Shown here in pieces: positions 1 through 10,500 of a DNA stretch of 64,000 nucleotides. Source of the stretch: Plantago ovata. Lineage: Eukaryota > Streptophyta > Magnoliopsida > Lamiales > Plantaginaceae. How positions within the stretch are numbered: the first letter of the stretch is position 1; each line of letters begins with the position of its first letter. The DNA lies in assembly GCA_028274465.1 (NCBI GenBank), contig CM051458.1, forward strand, positions 25,373,566 to 25,437,565. Reading direction: 5' to 3'. A program made the translations under genes and the position numbers. The notes beneath the pieces were generated by a model. It searched no databases and had not been told where the DNA came from. It was given only the letters and a program-made list of their open reading frames with translations.

Positions 1-597
1 GGAAATGAAGATTGAGAGGAGGTATACCTCTGTAGGACATCCTCAATCCAATGGGCAAACAGAAGCCGTCAACAAAATCCTGTCAACAACTTGCAGAAGA
101 GGTTCGCTACCAATAGGGACTGGGTCGACGAGCTTGATGGAGTGGTGTGGGCATACCGCACTACTTCAAAGACAGCTACAAGAGAGACTCCCTTCTCGCT
201 AGTTTATGGGTCCGAGGCGGTCATACCAGCAGAAGTGGCGGTGGAAACCCTCAGAATCCAAGGGTATCCAACCCGAGGACAATCATACAGAGAGACTCTT
301 CGATCTCGAAACAATCAGTGAATCGAGGACCAACGCCTTGGCCAATATCCTCAGATATCAAGCACTTATCGCGAAGACCTACAACAAAGGCGTAAGAGAA
401 AGAGACTTCCAAGTTGGAGACCTAGTACTCCGAAGAGCAGACATCTTGGGCAAAGTGGGGAAGATGCAACCCAATTGGGAAGGCCCCTACAAGATAATTG
501 AAGCAAGGTCCAACGGAAGTTATCGTCTTCAAGACATGGAGGGAAGGGTATTGAAAAATCCTGGAATACTTCTAACCTCCAGAGATTCTACGCTTGA
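1..597 (+). pseudogene. integrase C-terminal part, frameshifted
   Basis: Retroviral-type integrase inserts the cDNA into host DNA. The visible part starts at the HPQSNGQTEAVNK motif (positions about 35-80), whose Glu is the last residue of the DD35E triad. It continues through WAYRTTSKTATRETPFSLVYG and ends with the C-terminal region containing GDLVLRRAD and WEGPYKI. The reading frame changes at least three times: near 85-100, between about 230 and 295, and near 562, where one base appears lost just before the family's usual terminal NLQRFYA-like segment and a stop at 595-597. A shifted frame stays open to 646. The zinc-binding domain and first two catalytic Asp residues lie outside the window. 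It is inactive as read. Confidence 0.85.
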
Positions 598-996
598 AGT
601 TGCCAAGAGAAAAAGCCTTTTGAAAACTTATGTGGAAGGTCCATGATCGAGGAGGTTTCCTCACTGGTCCAAGTGAGAGGCACCCCTTGCTTTTGTTAAA
701 AAGTTGTTGTAAGCAAGCTGGCCGAAGAGCCCCCATTGTAATTGCATTTCCGACAAATCAATACAATGTCTCTTTCAACAAGAAAATGTCCAAGTATAGA
801 GCTACTATACTCAAAAAATAAGACTACTCGATCGAGAAAGCTTACTTAAATAAAAGCTATTCGATTTCCATGATTAAGGGGAACCCTCCCCGCGCTCTAA
901 ACTCTACAAGAGGATCGATCAGGAAACCACTCAAAGAAGAAAAGCGAGTAGATGGAAGTGTTCGAGGAGAGAGACTTCCAGTCTTTCTAACTCAAC

Positions 997-1016
997 ACTT
1001 AGAAATTTTTCTAAGT
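997..1016. other. perfect 9-bp inverted repeat (hairpin) in the convergent spacer
   Basis: ACTTAGAAA and TTTCTAAGT form a perfect 9-bp stem with a 2-base loop. A partial copy of one arm follows at about 1022-1035. The hairpin lies between two converging transcription units. A role in transcript ending is only a guess. Confidence 0.45.
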
Positions 1017-1206
1017 TCAAACACTTAGAATTTTTCTCAAATGATCCAAATGATCGAGAAGCATTGGTGGATCGAGGAGCTCGCAGCGAAGAACATTGGT
1101 TCTCGATTCTATTTTATACTTGTTCAACTACCCTATCCAAGTTATACGTCATAACAAAAATTGGATTTGGAAAAGACACAAGTATTGAAATCGAAGAGCA
1201 GTACAT

Positions 1207-1212
1207 TTTATT
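1207..1212 (-). terminator. poly(A) signal AATAAA for the antisense gene
   Basis: On the minus strand AATAAA occurs 175 nt after the stop codon of the antisense gene (stop ends at 1387). This is a usual distance for a plant 3' UTR. Plant poly(A) signals are degenerate, so this is suggestive only. Confidence 0.4.
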
Positions 1213-1386
1213 GAAAGAGAAGAATAGCAAACAAACAACAACAGTGAAGTTTAAGTTACAAGCATAATGTTGCGAGGAGTGCCACACAGGGCCAATAGAA
1301 ATTGTTTGAAATAAAAACAAGTACTGAAAAGGGAAAAATTACAACATGACCCGAGCATACTCGGTCTTCAAGGAGGCTTCCCGATC

Positions 1387-4300
1387 CTAGCGTGTACGGC
1401 TGTCTGTGAATTCTGTGACCGGGGTGGTCGCGCTGGCATCTCCTCCTCGAACTGTGCTCGCTTCGGGGCCTTCAGGGTCTTCGCGCTCCTGAGCTCGAGC
1501 CTCCTCGATTGCCTTTTGATACATGGTCAGCTCTGGCTCGACGAAGTCAGCTGCTCTCCCGAGAACCGGCTCGCTCAACTTCACCCAAGCAGCATTCCGG
1601 AGAGCTGCCTTCTCGAATGGGTAAATGATCCCGCTCCTTAGACACTCGGGCACCCAGGCTGGAAGATAGGCTGGCTTGCTGGGATAAGGTACCTCTGGGT
1701 CGGTCACCAGCTCACCGAACTCGCACGCCTCGTGCATCTCCTCGGTAATCTCCTCATCTGGGTAAGGAGTCAGGTCCTCGCGTCGCCCGGGATGCAGGTC
1801 CTCGCGGTCGTCGGGATCGAAGTCCGCCGGAAGCATGTTGACCCTCTTTAGTTGGCCAACACACGAGAAGAAGCCCTCCTCGCGCGAGGCCACTTGTACG
1901 TCTCGTAGGGCCAACTTGTATGTAACCGACGACATGAAGTCGCGAGCAGCAGAAAGGCGACTCCCTTTGAGGAAGGAGAGGACGCTTGCCTTGAACTTTT
2001 CCATGCAAATGGACAAAGTAGCATAGGCGCCCTTGAAGCTCTTGCTCCTCGACTTCTCTCGGGAGAGCTCCTTCTCAAGCTCCTCGACCTTCAGCTTCAG
2101 CTTCCCGGCCTCAGTCTCCGAGACCTTGGCCTTTTTCTCCGAGGCCGCCAGCTTCTTCTCGAGGTCCTCGATGACGACCCCAATATCGGCCCGATCAGCA
2201 GCCACATGGCCATACGCCTCCTTCAAGTTCTCGAGCTGCAAAAAGACAACAATGTTAGCGGGGAGAGAAAATTCTATACTTAGAATTTTTTCACAACGAA
2301 AAGCATAAAGATAAGTACCTGGAGCGAGCACAGGCTGAGCTCGTGCGCCCGATCAAGGTCGCTCATCTGGATGAGCCGCTTCACTTCATCCCCCGAAGCG
2401 GCCACCTTACCCTTCTTGCGGGCAGGCTCGTTGTTACCCCCTAAGTTGAGCTTCCTCGCTCCTCTCTTCGCGGCGGGCCTCTCCGGCCTCTTCTCCGCCT
2501 CGATCGTGTTCAAGGCCTCCTCCTCGGCCTCCTTTGCTTCCTTCGCCCTCTTCGCGGCGGCTTCCTCCTCGGCCCTTTTAATGGCCTCAACAGGGTTCTC
2601 TCTTGTCGCGAGTCCCTCCTGCACCAAGGCATCCCGATGATGCGCGGCGTTGCGGGGAGGGGTCAAATTCAAAGACCCGAGAATCTTAGTCTGTTTGTTG
2701 GCGAGCCTTTGCTTCCTTCTTTGTTCCTCCTTCGCGGCCAGGGTCTTCGACATGATCCACTGGAACCAATAAGCTGCAAAAGAATAAACACAAGTTAGTA
2801 AACTCGAGGAGTAGTAAAAAGCGAAGAGAAAAGCAAGAGAACGAGGACACATTACAAACAGAAAGCAAGCAAAGAAAAAAATTACAAGTACAAAAGCAAA
2901 GAAAAGCGCGAAGAGCTAGTTACCGAAGAGGACTTTTCGGGTATATCGGTTCCCGATATACCCTGTGTAAGCATAGGGTGAAAGACCCGCCAAGTAAGGA
3001 AGCGGCTGAAGGACCAGTCCCCAATAGAAGTACTTCTCGGGATGGGGTCCCCGATTTTGCTCCTCGAGCTCAGCGACCCAGGGATCAGACTCCTCGGGCA
3101 ACGGATGCTTGTCCGCGATCTTCCCTCTGAACATCAGCTTGGGCACTCCCCACTCCAGCTCCTCCTCGCTCATGTTAGGCAACTTCCTCTTTCTGATGTA
3201 GAAGTACCTGTGGAACCACTTGTAGCCCGAGGAGCTAGGAGCGTCCATAATGAACCCAAGGCCTGGCCGAGCGTTGAAGTAGTAGAAGTACTTGTTCCCG
3301 GAGCTCATCGAGACTCGGAACAGTTGGTTAAAATTATGGAAATTGAGCTCGATCCCCCTCTTCATGCAAAAGACTCCAAAGCATACGAGGGTTCCAAAGG
3401 CACTCGGCACCAATTGCCAAGGAGCGATCCCCAACGTGTTGAAGATATCGCGGAAAGCATCACAGAAGGGGAGGATCCATCCTCGATCCAAGCTCAGGCA
3501 GTGAACGGCCATGTACCCAGGTGGAGCATTATAAAAAGTCTGATCCTCTTTAGGCACGAGGATGTCAAACTTATTCTCGGGGAGAGAATACTTCCACCTA
3601 AGTGTGGGAACCTCGTCGATTTTTACGGTGGAAGAGGTGGTCGGTATAATCCCGTCCTCGTTCTTCTCCCCATTAGGATCGGGGAGGTCAACCGTGCGAG
3701 CACTCTTGGTAAACTTCTTCTCAGCAGCCTTAGTAGTTTTCGGCTCTGGCTCCACGGCAACCTTGGCCCTCTTCGATTTAGCAGCCCTGGAGCGAGAAGG
3801 CCTGCTCGCTCTACGCTCCGCCTTTTTCTTGTCAGCGGCCATCTGAGCAAGGCGCATCTCATACTCCTGCTCCTCGAGTGGGTTGGGTCCTCGGGTCCCA
3901 CTCGGATATGTAAAGTCAATGGTGGTCGGGTCTATGGTGTGGTAACTAGTCTCCTCCTCGCGCGCAAACCTCTTTGCGTCCTTGATCGCGCGCCTTTGTC
4001 CCTCCGAGAAGGAAGGAGACCTAGTACTCGGACCAGCTTCACTCCTATGAGTGTCTCCAATTGTCAGAGGAACTTCATCCTCCTCCTCGTCCGTGATTAC
4101 AGCTCTCCTAGATGTTTGCGGAGGGAATCTAACCCTCTTTGCAGGGGAACTAGTCCTAGGAGACGTCGCATCATCGTCCTCCTCGCTCTCATCATCCGTA
4201 TCATCACTATCGATGATTTGAACGGGTATCGAAGCCTTCCCGCGCTTCGCCGAGTGCTCACCCTCTTCATACAATGCTAAGGCCAACTCCGGCCTCTCGG

Positions 4301-4703
4301 TGTCGTCCATCTCCTCGACCCGGATCTCAGGAGCGACCACGTTAACGGCTGTCCCGTAATTTCGCCCGTGGACTTGGGCAGCGCGAGTTATCAACTCCGC
4401 AGATACACCGGTGTTGCGGGGACCACCTTCCGCCTCGGTACGGTCGTCGATAAAATCTTCGTCCTCGGTACGACGCCTCTTTCTACTCACCAACTCGTAG
4501 AGGTCCTCCTCACTCTCGGTCTCCTCATCTTCTTCGGCACCCTGCTCGCCACCCTGCTCGAGCTGAGGCTCCTCGACAGCCTCCTCTATCGTCTCATCCA
4601 GGAAGGTCGCCGATACGTCTGACGTATCGGGCGACGTAGTATGGTCGCTCCCATACTCACCGACGGCCGAGATGTTTTGGCTATCGTCGCTCCTCTCGGA
4701 CAT
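1387..4703 (-). CDS. antisense additional gene of the LTR retrotransposon, three coding exons (transposase_28-like)
   Basis: I model exons 4703-2924, 2773-2319 and 2235-1387, 1027 residues. Both introns have GT-AG ends, and the spliced length is an exact multiple of three. ATG 4703 is the first true ATG of the frame. The protein has an acidic N-terminal third (residues about 1-250) rich in Asp, Glu and Ser, a basic nuclear-signal-like cluster (about 292-315), and a globular part (about 365-590) with GYMAVHCLSLDRG and CFGVFCMKRGIEL. That part resembles the family called putative gypsy-type transposon (PF04195). Exon 2 is an Ala/Glu/Lys-rich helix, and exon 3 opens with a coiled coil (about 745-830). 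Such antisense genes are known in Tat-clade elements; their function is unknown. All three exons are open, unlike the broken integrase next to them. Confidence 0.78.
2236..2318 (-). other. intron between exons 2 and 3 of the antisense gene
   Basis: 83 bp, phase 0. The donor is CCAG|GTACTTAT and the acceptor TTTTTGCAG|CTCGAG on the minus strand. Both flanking exons are in charged helical sequence, and the joined frame runs through without a stop. The intron is A/T-rich, as plant introns usually are. Confidence 0.75.
2774..2923 (-). other. intron between exons 1 and 2 of the antisense gene
   Basis: 150 bp, phase 1. The donor is CTTCG|GTAACT and the acceptor TTTTGCAG|CTTATTGG on the minus strand. 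Without splicing the exon 1 frame stops two codons further on. With splicing it continues as an AYWFQW segment into exon 2. Confidence 0.75.
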
Positions 4704-4704
4704 C

Positions 4705-5365
4705 CTAAAGGTCGGCAAAGAAAGAAGTTAGGATGGTTTGTTATAGTCCGAGAGGTCCTTTTAGGTATGTTCATTAAGGATTCGACCTCCCGAACGGAGA
4801 AAAATCTCAAAAAGAAAAGAACGCAATAAATCAAGAAGTTACTCTACTTACAGCAAAAGTAGTGCGAGGAGCATACATAAGGAGCGACCAACCGCTCTAA
4901 ACATGAGTAGAAAGCCGGGCAGCATAACGACATACGTACACAGCAAAATCAGAGCGAGCACATGCATATGTATCAAACTCGAAGAGCAGGCATAGAGCGA
5001 CCAACCGCCAAAAAGACTTCCTACAGTTACTTCTACAGCCTTACGCTAATGAGGAGGCTACAAGGGGCATACAGTAAATTAAGGGGATCTACTTCTACGG
5101 CTACTCAAGCCAAATCGGTCCGAAAGACTTCCGGTCAATTCCGTTTAAAGGTCCGTTTACTGATTTTTAGGTCCATTGCCGTTCTCAGGCGTCATCTACC
5201 GTTCATTACTCAGATTACAACGTTTCCGGGAGGCAAAACTCAAAGAAAAGGGATAACATGCAAAAGCCAAAGCGAGAAAGCAAGGAAGCAGAAACTTCAA
5301 GGCGAAAATGAGCAAAAAACGAGCGATTAAAAGCATGAAAGAGCAATGCAAGGCCGGAAACTTAC
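4705..5365 (-). other. probable 5' UTR intron of the antisense gene
   Basis: On the minus strand there is a strong donor, CTAG|GTAAGTTT, at 5365. A pyrimidine-rich acceptor ends in CCTTTAG at 4705, directly before the GATG of the start codon, with a CTAAC branch-point-like sequence upstream of it. The 661-bp interval has no coding resemblance on either strand. Placement is inferred from splice signals and the TATA box upstream. Confidence 0.55.
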
Positions 5366-5580
5366 TAGGTATTGACTGGATTGAGGTTTGAAATCGGAAT
5401 AGAAGCCGGAAAAGCTGAAAACTTCGCCTGAAAACGAGATTCTGGACGTCGGATGTGCTCCTCGATCACTACTGGGCTCGAACAACTCACACTCGTCGAT
5501 CTCACAAATGTTCCTCGCTCTCTCGTATTTGCTCTGAAAGTTCGGATTGCAAAAAGTGTGGAATGACCGAGTGTTGACCT

Positions 5581-5587
5581 ATTTATA
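5581..5587 (-). promoter_or_regulatory. TATA box of the antisense gene
   Basis: Minus-strand CTATAAATAG at 5579-5588 is a good plant TATA box. A start about 30 nt downstream (near 5550) would give a short first exon ending at the 5365 donor. A perfect palindrome, GTATCCC G GGGATAC (5593-5607), lies just upstream. G-box cores CACGTG are at 5643-5648 and 5884-5889, about 56 and 297 bp upstream of the TATA box. Confidence 0.6.
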
Positions 5588-5642
5588 GAAGGGTATCCCG
5601 GGGATACGAAACGACGCATGTCCTCGCGCCATCCGGACCGAC

Positions 5643-5889
5643 CACGTGTCCCAGATCGACGGTCCAGATTGCGGCCGCCTGGCGAATTACCATTTTTGCC
5701 CTCCACGCTCCCGCTCCGGCTCGAAGACGCTCCCAACTCCGGAACAAATTACCTAACCACGGCAATAAATCCGCGGCGCGAGCATCAGGCTACTCGAGAC
5801 AAACGGAGACAGATCGACGACCATGATCTGTCCTCCTCGGATCAACATCGTGAAAAATCTCTGAACCACGGAAACTCGACGGCCACGTG
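5643..5889. promoter_or_regulatory. two G-box cores upstream of the antisense TATA box
   Basis: CACGTG occurs at 5643-5648 and 5884-5889, both in a CCACGTGTC context. In plants this core is bound by bZIP and bHLH factors in stress, ABA and light responses. A third copy lies in the LTR at 7145-7150, upstream of the LTR TATA box. Function here is inferred. Confidence 0.4.
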
Positions 5890-5934
5890 TCAGGGGACCG
5901 AGGAGCTGCTCATGCAGCTACCCTCCTCGACATT

Positions 5935-6490
5935 CCTCTTACTTTTTACACAAGTATCTCTCCGCGAGATTCTTTGCTAGCAAAAAAGCGGCAGGAAGTC
6001 ATTCCATTCCTTTTACACAAGTATCTCTCCGCGAGATACTTTGCTAGCAAAACATGAATACATCTCTCCTCGAGATTCCTTTTACACAAGTATCTCTCCG
6101 CGAGATTCTTTGCTAGCAAAAAAGCTGCAGGAAGTCATTCCATTCCTTTTACACAAGTATCTCTCCGCGAGATACTTTGCTAGCAAAAACATGAATACAT
6201 CTCTCCTCGAGATTCCTTTTACACAAGTATCTCTCCGCGAGATTCTTTGCTAGCAAAAAAGCGGCAGGAAGTCATTCCATTCCTTTTACACAAGTATCTC
6301 TCCGCGAGATACTTTGCTAGCAAAAACATGAATATATCTCTCCTCGAGATTCCTCTTACACCAGTATCTCTCCGCGAGATACTTTGCAAGCAAAAAAGCG
6401 GCAGGAAGTCATTCCATTCCTTTTACACAAGTATCTCTCCGCGAGATACTTTGTTAGCAAAAAAGCGGCAGGAAGTCATTCCATTCCACT
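5935..6490. repeat. minisatellite in the 3' noncoding region of the LTR element, 137-bp dimeric unit
   Basis: TACACAAGTATCTCTCCGCG or a close variant starts at 5947, 6014, 6083, 6150, 6220, 6287, 6357 and 6424. Spacings alternate between 67 and 69-70 bp, so the unit is a dimer of about 137 bp repeated four times. One half carries AGCGGCAGGAAGTCATTCC and the other CATGAATACATCTCTCC. Both halves keep a CTCCnCGAGAT core and a TTTGCTAGCAAAA palindrome. Tandem repeats of this kind between the last gene and the 3' LTR are known from Tat/Ogre elements and have been proposed as seeds of new satellites. Confidence 0.9.
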
Positions 6491-6734
6491 AAGGAATACT
6501 TACCCGGATCCGATCTTTTCCCAGCAAAAATACCTCTTTTAATACGGTCCGAGCAACGTCTGCTCGCACCCTATAAAAAGGGGGGGAGGGAGAGATAGGA
6601 GGAGGGAAAGATACCAAGGTGCGAATACGGAAATCTTTTTTCGCCCACTACTAGTCGAGGCTCTGCTCGACCTCTACTTCAACATAGTTCCTCAACTATC
6701 TTCTACAAAGATACTTGGAAACTAGGGGGACATA
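6491..6734 (+). other. region between minisatellite and 3' LTR with TATA box and polypurine tract
   Basis: The stretch holds CTATAAAAAG (6571-6580) followed by a purine-rich run to about 6612, and ends in the short purine run AGGGGGA (6724-6730), four bases before the LTR. The latter is the candidate plus-strand priming site used in reverse transcription. The TATA-like box points towards the LTR and has no identified gene of its own. Confidence 0.55.
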
Positions 6735-7491
6735 TGTTAGGGTTGAAATATGTCCAGTCCGCATGTACGAACTGGAGCGGTCTAAGAGCGCAACAAGGCA
6801 TCATAGGCCGTCCCTCAAGGGGCACGACCACACCCAAGTATGTCACTAAGGTGTGGATCGACCATCATAGGGTCCGACCATCACTGGGAGGACAACCCTC
6901 AAAATAAGCTCCTCTCAAGGACAAAGCTGCCAGTGGGCTCGAGGAGCATCTCTCTCGGGCTCGAGGAGGCCTTACGTCAAGGTAACGCTCCTTGACAGAA
7001 ACTGAGCAGGACACTACTCGCACCACCCACGCACGAGGAAGGCACGAGGACCCCAGAGCGACCAGCCATGGTTGCTCTCTTGGGCCAAGGCCCACGGACC
7101 TCCTTAATGGGCCTGGGCCGAGGAAGGCCTCGATCCTGGCCGTACACGTGGCGTGATCCTACATGACCTGAACATGAAGGGTCTCAAGTATAAAAGGCCC
7201 TCATTTACTCTCCAACAGTAAGCATTAACTACGTCACCCGAGCACCACTCTCACTACTCTTACTAGAGAAGCCTCACAACTCCCTACTCGTAAAGTCGCC
7301 TCTCCGGTCTGATACCTTACAGACCGGGCAAGAGACACTAACCCCCCCCCCCCTAGTCTATTTCAGGTACGAGGAAGCTACAAGAAGGCTCATTTCCTAC
7401 CTTAGAGGGACACTACAAGAAGAAGAACTAGAAAGACTTAGAATAGCGACTCATTGTGAACTTAGAAAGAAACACGAATTACCCTTCAACA
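6735..7491 (+). repeat. 3' LTR of copy 1 (757 bp)
   Basis: The LTR begins TGTTAGGGTTGAAATATG and ends ACCCTTCAACA, so the ends are TGTT...AACA. Alignment with 51861-52613 (reverse complement) defines both ends; the two copies differ by scattered substitutions and small indels. U3 carries a G-box (7145-7150) and a TATA box (TATAAAA, 7189-7195), so transcripts should start near 7220. A run of C (7342-7351) lies downstream. Satellite DNA follows immediately at 7492. The matching 5' LTR is outside the window, so insertion age and target duplication cannot be judged. Confidence 0.93.
7189..7195 (+). promoter_or_regulatory. LTR promoter TATA box
   Basis: TATAAAA in the context CAAGTATAAAAGG lies 39 bp downstream of a CACGTG G-box. 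The same arrangement is present in the LTR of copy 2. This is the expected promoter of the full-length element RNA. Confidence 0.7.
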
Positions 7492-7570
7492 TAATAGAAA
7501 GTGAATGAATGAATCAATAGACAACTAATCTAGTTTGTAAGGGTAATGGAAAGGTTAGTTTCAGCTATAG

Positions 7571-10500
7571 TACTTGTAGTTAGTTCTCTCCTATGTTTGA
7601 GGAAAGCGATATCATAATGGAACACTCTAAATAGCAATCTAACTAATCTAGTGATCTAGTTGTTGTTCTAGATAAAGGGAAGACATACAACTCATTCTTT
7701 ACATTGGATTGTATCTTTCATCTACCTAAAGCAATAGAAAGTGAATGAATGAATCAATAGACAACTAATCTAGTTTGTAAGGTAATGGAAAGGTTAGTTT
7801 CAGCTATAGTACTTGTAGTTAATTCTCTCCTATGTTTGCGTAAAGGGATATCATAACGGAACACTCTATATAGCAATCTAACTAATCTAGTGATCTAGTT
7901 GTTGTTCTAGATAAAGGGAAGACATACAACTCATTCTTTACATGGCATTGTATCTTTCATCTACATAAAGCAATAGAAAGTGAATGAATGAATTAATAGA
8001 CAACTAAACTAGTTTCTAAGGGTAATGGAAAGGTTAGTTTCAGCTATAGTACTTGTAGTTAGTTCTCTCCTATGTTTGAGGAAAGGGATATCATAATGGA
8101 ACACTCTAAATAGCAATCTAAATAATCTAGTGATCTAGTTGTTGTTCAAGATAAAGGGAAGACATACAACTCATTCTTTACATGGCATTGTATCTTTCAT
8201 CTACATAAAGCAATAGAAAGTGGATGAATGAATAATCTAGTTAGTAAGCACAATAGATAGGTTAGTTTCAATGGACTATTAAACTTGCTCATTTAGGAAG
8301 CAAGGGAACTTCTTATTTGATTGTGTATATAACTCTACTACTTGTAGTTAGTTCTCTCCTATGTTTGCGAAAAGGGATATCATAATGGAACACTCTAAAT
8401 AGAAATCTAACTGATCTAGTGATCTAGTTGTTGTTCAAGATAAAGGGAAGACATACAACTCATTCTTTACATGGGATTGTATCTTTCATCTACCTAAAGC
8501 AATAGAAAGTGAATGAATGAATCAATAGACAAGTAATCTAGTTTCTAAGGGTAATGGAAAGGTTAGTTTCAGCTATAGTACTTGTAGTTAGTTCTCTCCT
8601 ATGTTTGAGGAAAGGGATATCATAACGGAACACTGTAAATAGCAATCTAACTAATCTAGTGTTCTAGTAGTTGTTCTATACATACAACTCATTATTTACA
8701 TGGAATTGTATCTTTCATCTACATAAAGCAATAGAAATTGATGAATGAATCATCTAGTTAGTAAGCACAATAGATAGGTTAGTTTCAATGGACTATTTAA
8801 CTTGCTCATTTAAGAAGCAAGGGAACTTCTTATTTGATTGTGTATATAACTCTAGTACTTGTAGTTATTTCTCTCCTATGTTTGAGGAAAGGGATATCAT
8901 AATGGAACACTCTAAATAGCAATCTAAATAATCTAGTGATCTAGTTGTTGTTCTAGATAAAGGGAAGACATACAACTCATTCTTTACATGGCATTGTATC
9001 TTTCATCTACATAAAGCAATAGAAAGTGGATGAATGAATAATCTAGTTAGTAAGCACAATAGATAGGTTAGTTTCAATGGACTATTAAACTTACTCATTT
9101 AGGAAGCAAGGGAACTTCTTATTTGATTGTGTATATAACTCTACTACTTGTAGTTAGTTCTCTCCTATGTTTGCGGAAAGGGATATCATAATGGAACACT
9201 CTAAATAGAAATCTAACTGATCTAGTGATCTAGTTGTTGTTCTAGATAAAGGGAAGACATACAACTCATTCTTTACATGGGATTGTATCTTTCATCTACC
9301 TAAAGCAATAGAAAGTGAATGAATGAATCAATAGACAAGTAATCTAGTTTGTAAGGGTAATGGAAAGGTTAGTTTCAGCTATAGTACTTGTAGTTAGTTC
9401 TCTCCTATGTTTGAGGAAAGGGATATCATAACGGAACACTCTAAATAGCAATCTAACTAATCTAGTGTTCTAGTAGTTGTTCTATACATACAACTCATTA
9501 TTTACATGGAATTGTATCTTTCATCTACATAAAGCAATAGAAATTGATGAATGAATCATCTAGTTAGTAAGCACAATAGATAGGTTAGTTTCAATGGACT
9601 ATTTAACTTGCTCATTTAAGAAGCAAGGGAACTTCTTATTTGATTGTGTATATAACTCTAGTACTTGTAGTTAGTTCTCTCCTATGTTTGCGTAAAGGGA
9701 TATCATAACGGAACACTCTATATAGAAATCTAACTAATCTAGTTATCTAGTTGTTGTTCTAGATAAAGGGAAGACATACAACTCATTCTTTACATGGCAT
9801 TGTATCTTTCATCTACATAAAGCAATAGAAAGTGGATGAATGAATAATCTAGTTAGTAAGCACAATAGATAGGTTAGTTTCAATGGACTATTTAACTTGC
9901 TCATTTAAGAAGCAAGGGAACTTCTTATTTGATTGTGTATATAACTCTAGTACTTGTAGTTAGTTCTCTCCTATGTTTGAGGAAAGCGATATCATAATGG
10001 AACACTCTAAATAGCAATCTAACTAATCTAGTGATCTAGTTGTTGTTCTAGATAAAGGGAAGACATACAACTCATTCTTTACATTGGATTGTATCTTTCA
10101 TCTACCTAAAGCAATAGAAAGTGAATGAATGAATCAATAGACAACTAATCTAGTTTGTAAGGTAATGGAAAGGTTAGTTTCAGCTATAGTACTTGTAGTT
10201 AATTCTCTCCTATGTTTGCGTAAAGGGATATCATAACGGAACACTCTATATAGCAATCTAACTAATCTAGTGATCTAGTTGTTGTTCTAGATAAAGGGAA
10301 GACATACAACTCATTCTTTACATGGCATTGTATCTTTCATCTACATAAAGCAATAGAAAGTGAATGAATGAATTAATAGACAACTAAACTAGTTTCTAAG
10401 GGTAATGGAAAGGTTAGTTTCAGCTATAGTACTTGTAGTTAGTTCTCTCCTATGTTTGAGGAAAGGGATATCATAATGGAACACTCTAAATAGCAATCTA

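Larger units (their letters stand above)
598..1386. other. spacer between integrase and the converging antisense gene
   Basis: About 790 bp of noncoding DNA separate the end of integrase (plus strand) from the 3' end of the antisense gene (minus strand), so transcription converges here. No conserved protein was recognised. Short open frames at 630-821 and 1064-1267 have no family resemblance. The stretch contains a short hairpin and a minus-strand poly(A) signal, listed separately. Confidence 0.6.
1..7491 (+). mobile_element. Ty3/gypsy LTR retrotransposon (Tat-type), 3' part of copy 1
   Basis: This is the 3' part of an LTR retrotransposon lying on the plus strand; its 5' half is outside the window. 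In order it holds a frameshifted integrase end, a spacer, an antisense spliced gene, a minisatellite, a purine tract and a 3' LTR whose end abuts satellite DNA. Assignment to Ty3/gypsy rests on the integrase motif and on LTR identity with copy 2 at 47491-52613, whose gag-pro-RT is clearly gypsy. An extra antisense gene between integrase and 3' LTR is known from Tat-clade elements such as Grande and Retand, which supports placement there. The element is non-autonomous because the integrase is broken. Confidence 0.88.

Noticed and set aside
3042..4280. 412-codon open frame on the plus strand
   Set aside because: It is the shadow of exon 1 of the antisense gene; its composition (Leu/Arg/Ser-rich) has no family resemblance, while the minus strand has recognisable domains and splice sites.
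4962..5330. 122-codon plus-strand open frame
   Set aside because: It lies in the predicted 5' UTR intron and resembles no known protein.
5618..6492. chain of short plus-strand open frames
   Set aside because: They read through the minisatellite and its flank; the repeated peptides follow from the DNA repeat.
6865..7095. open frame in the LTR, also at 52255-52449
   Set aside because: It lies in LTR U3 of both copies and carries no conserved domain; U3 is regulatory DNA.
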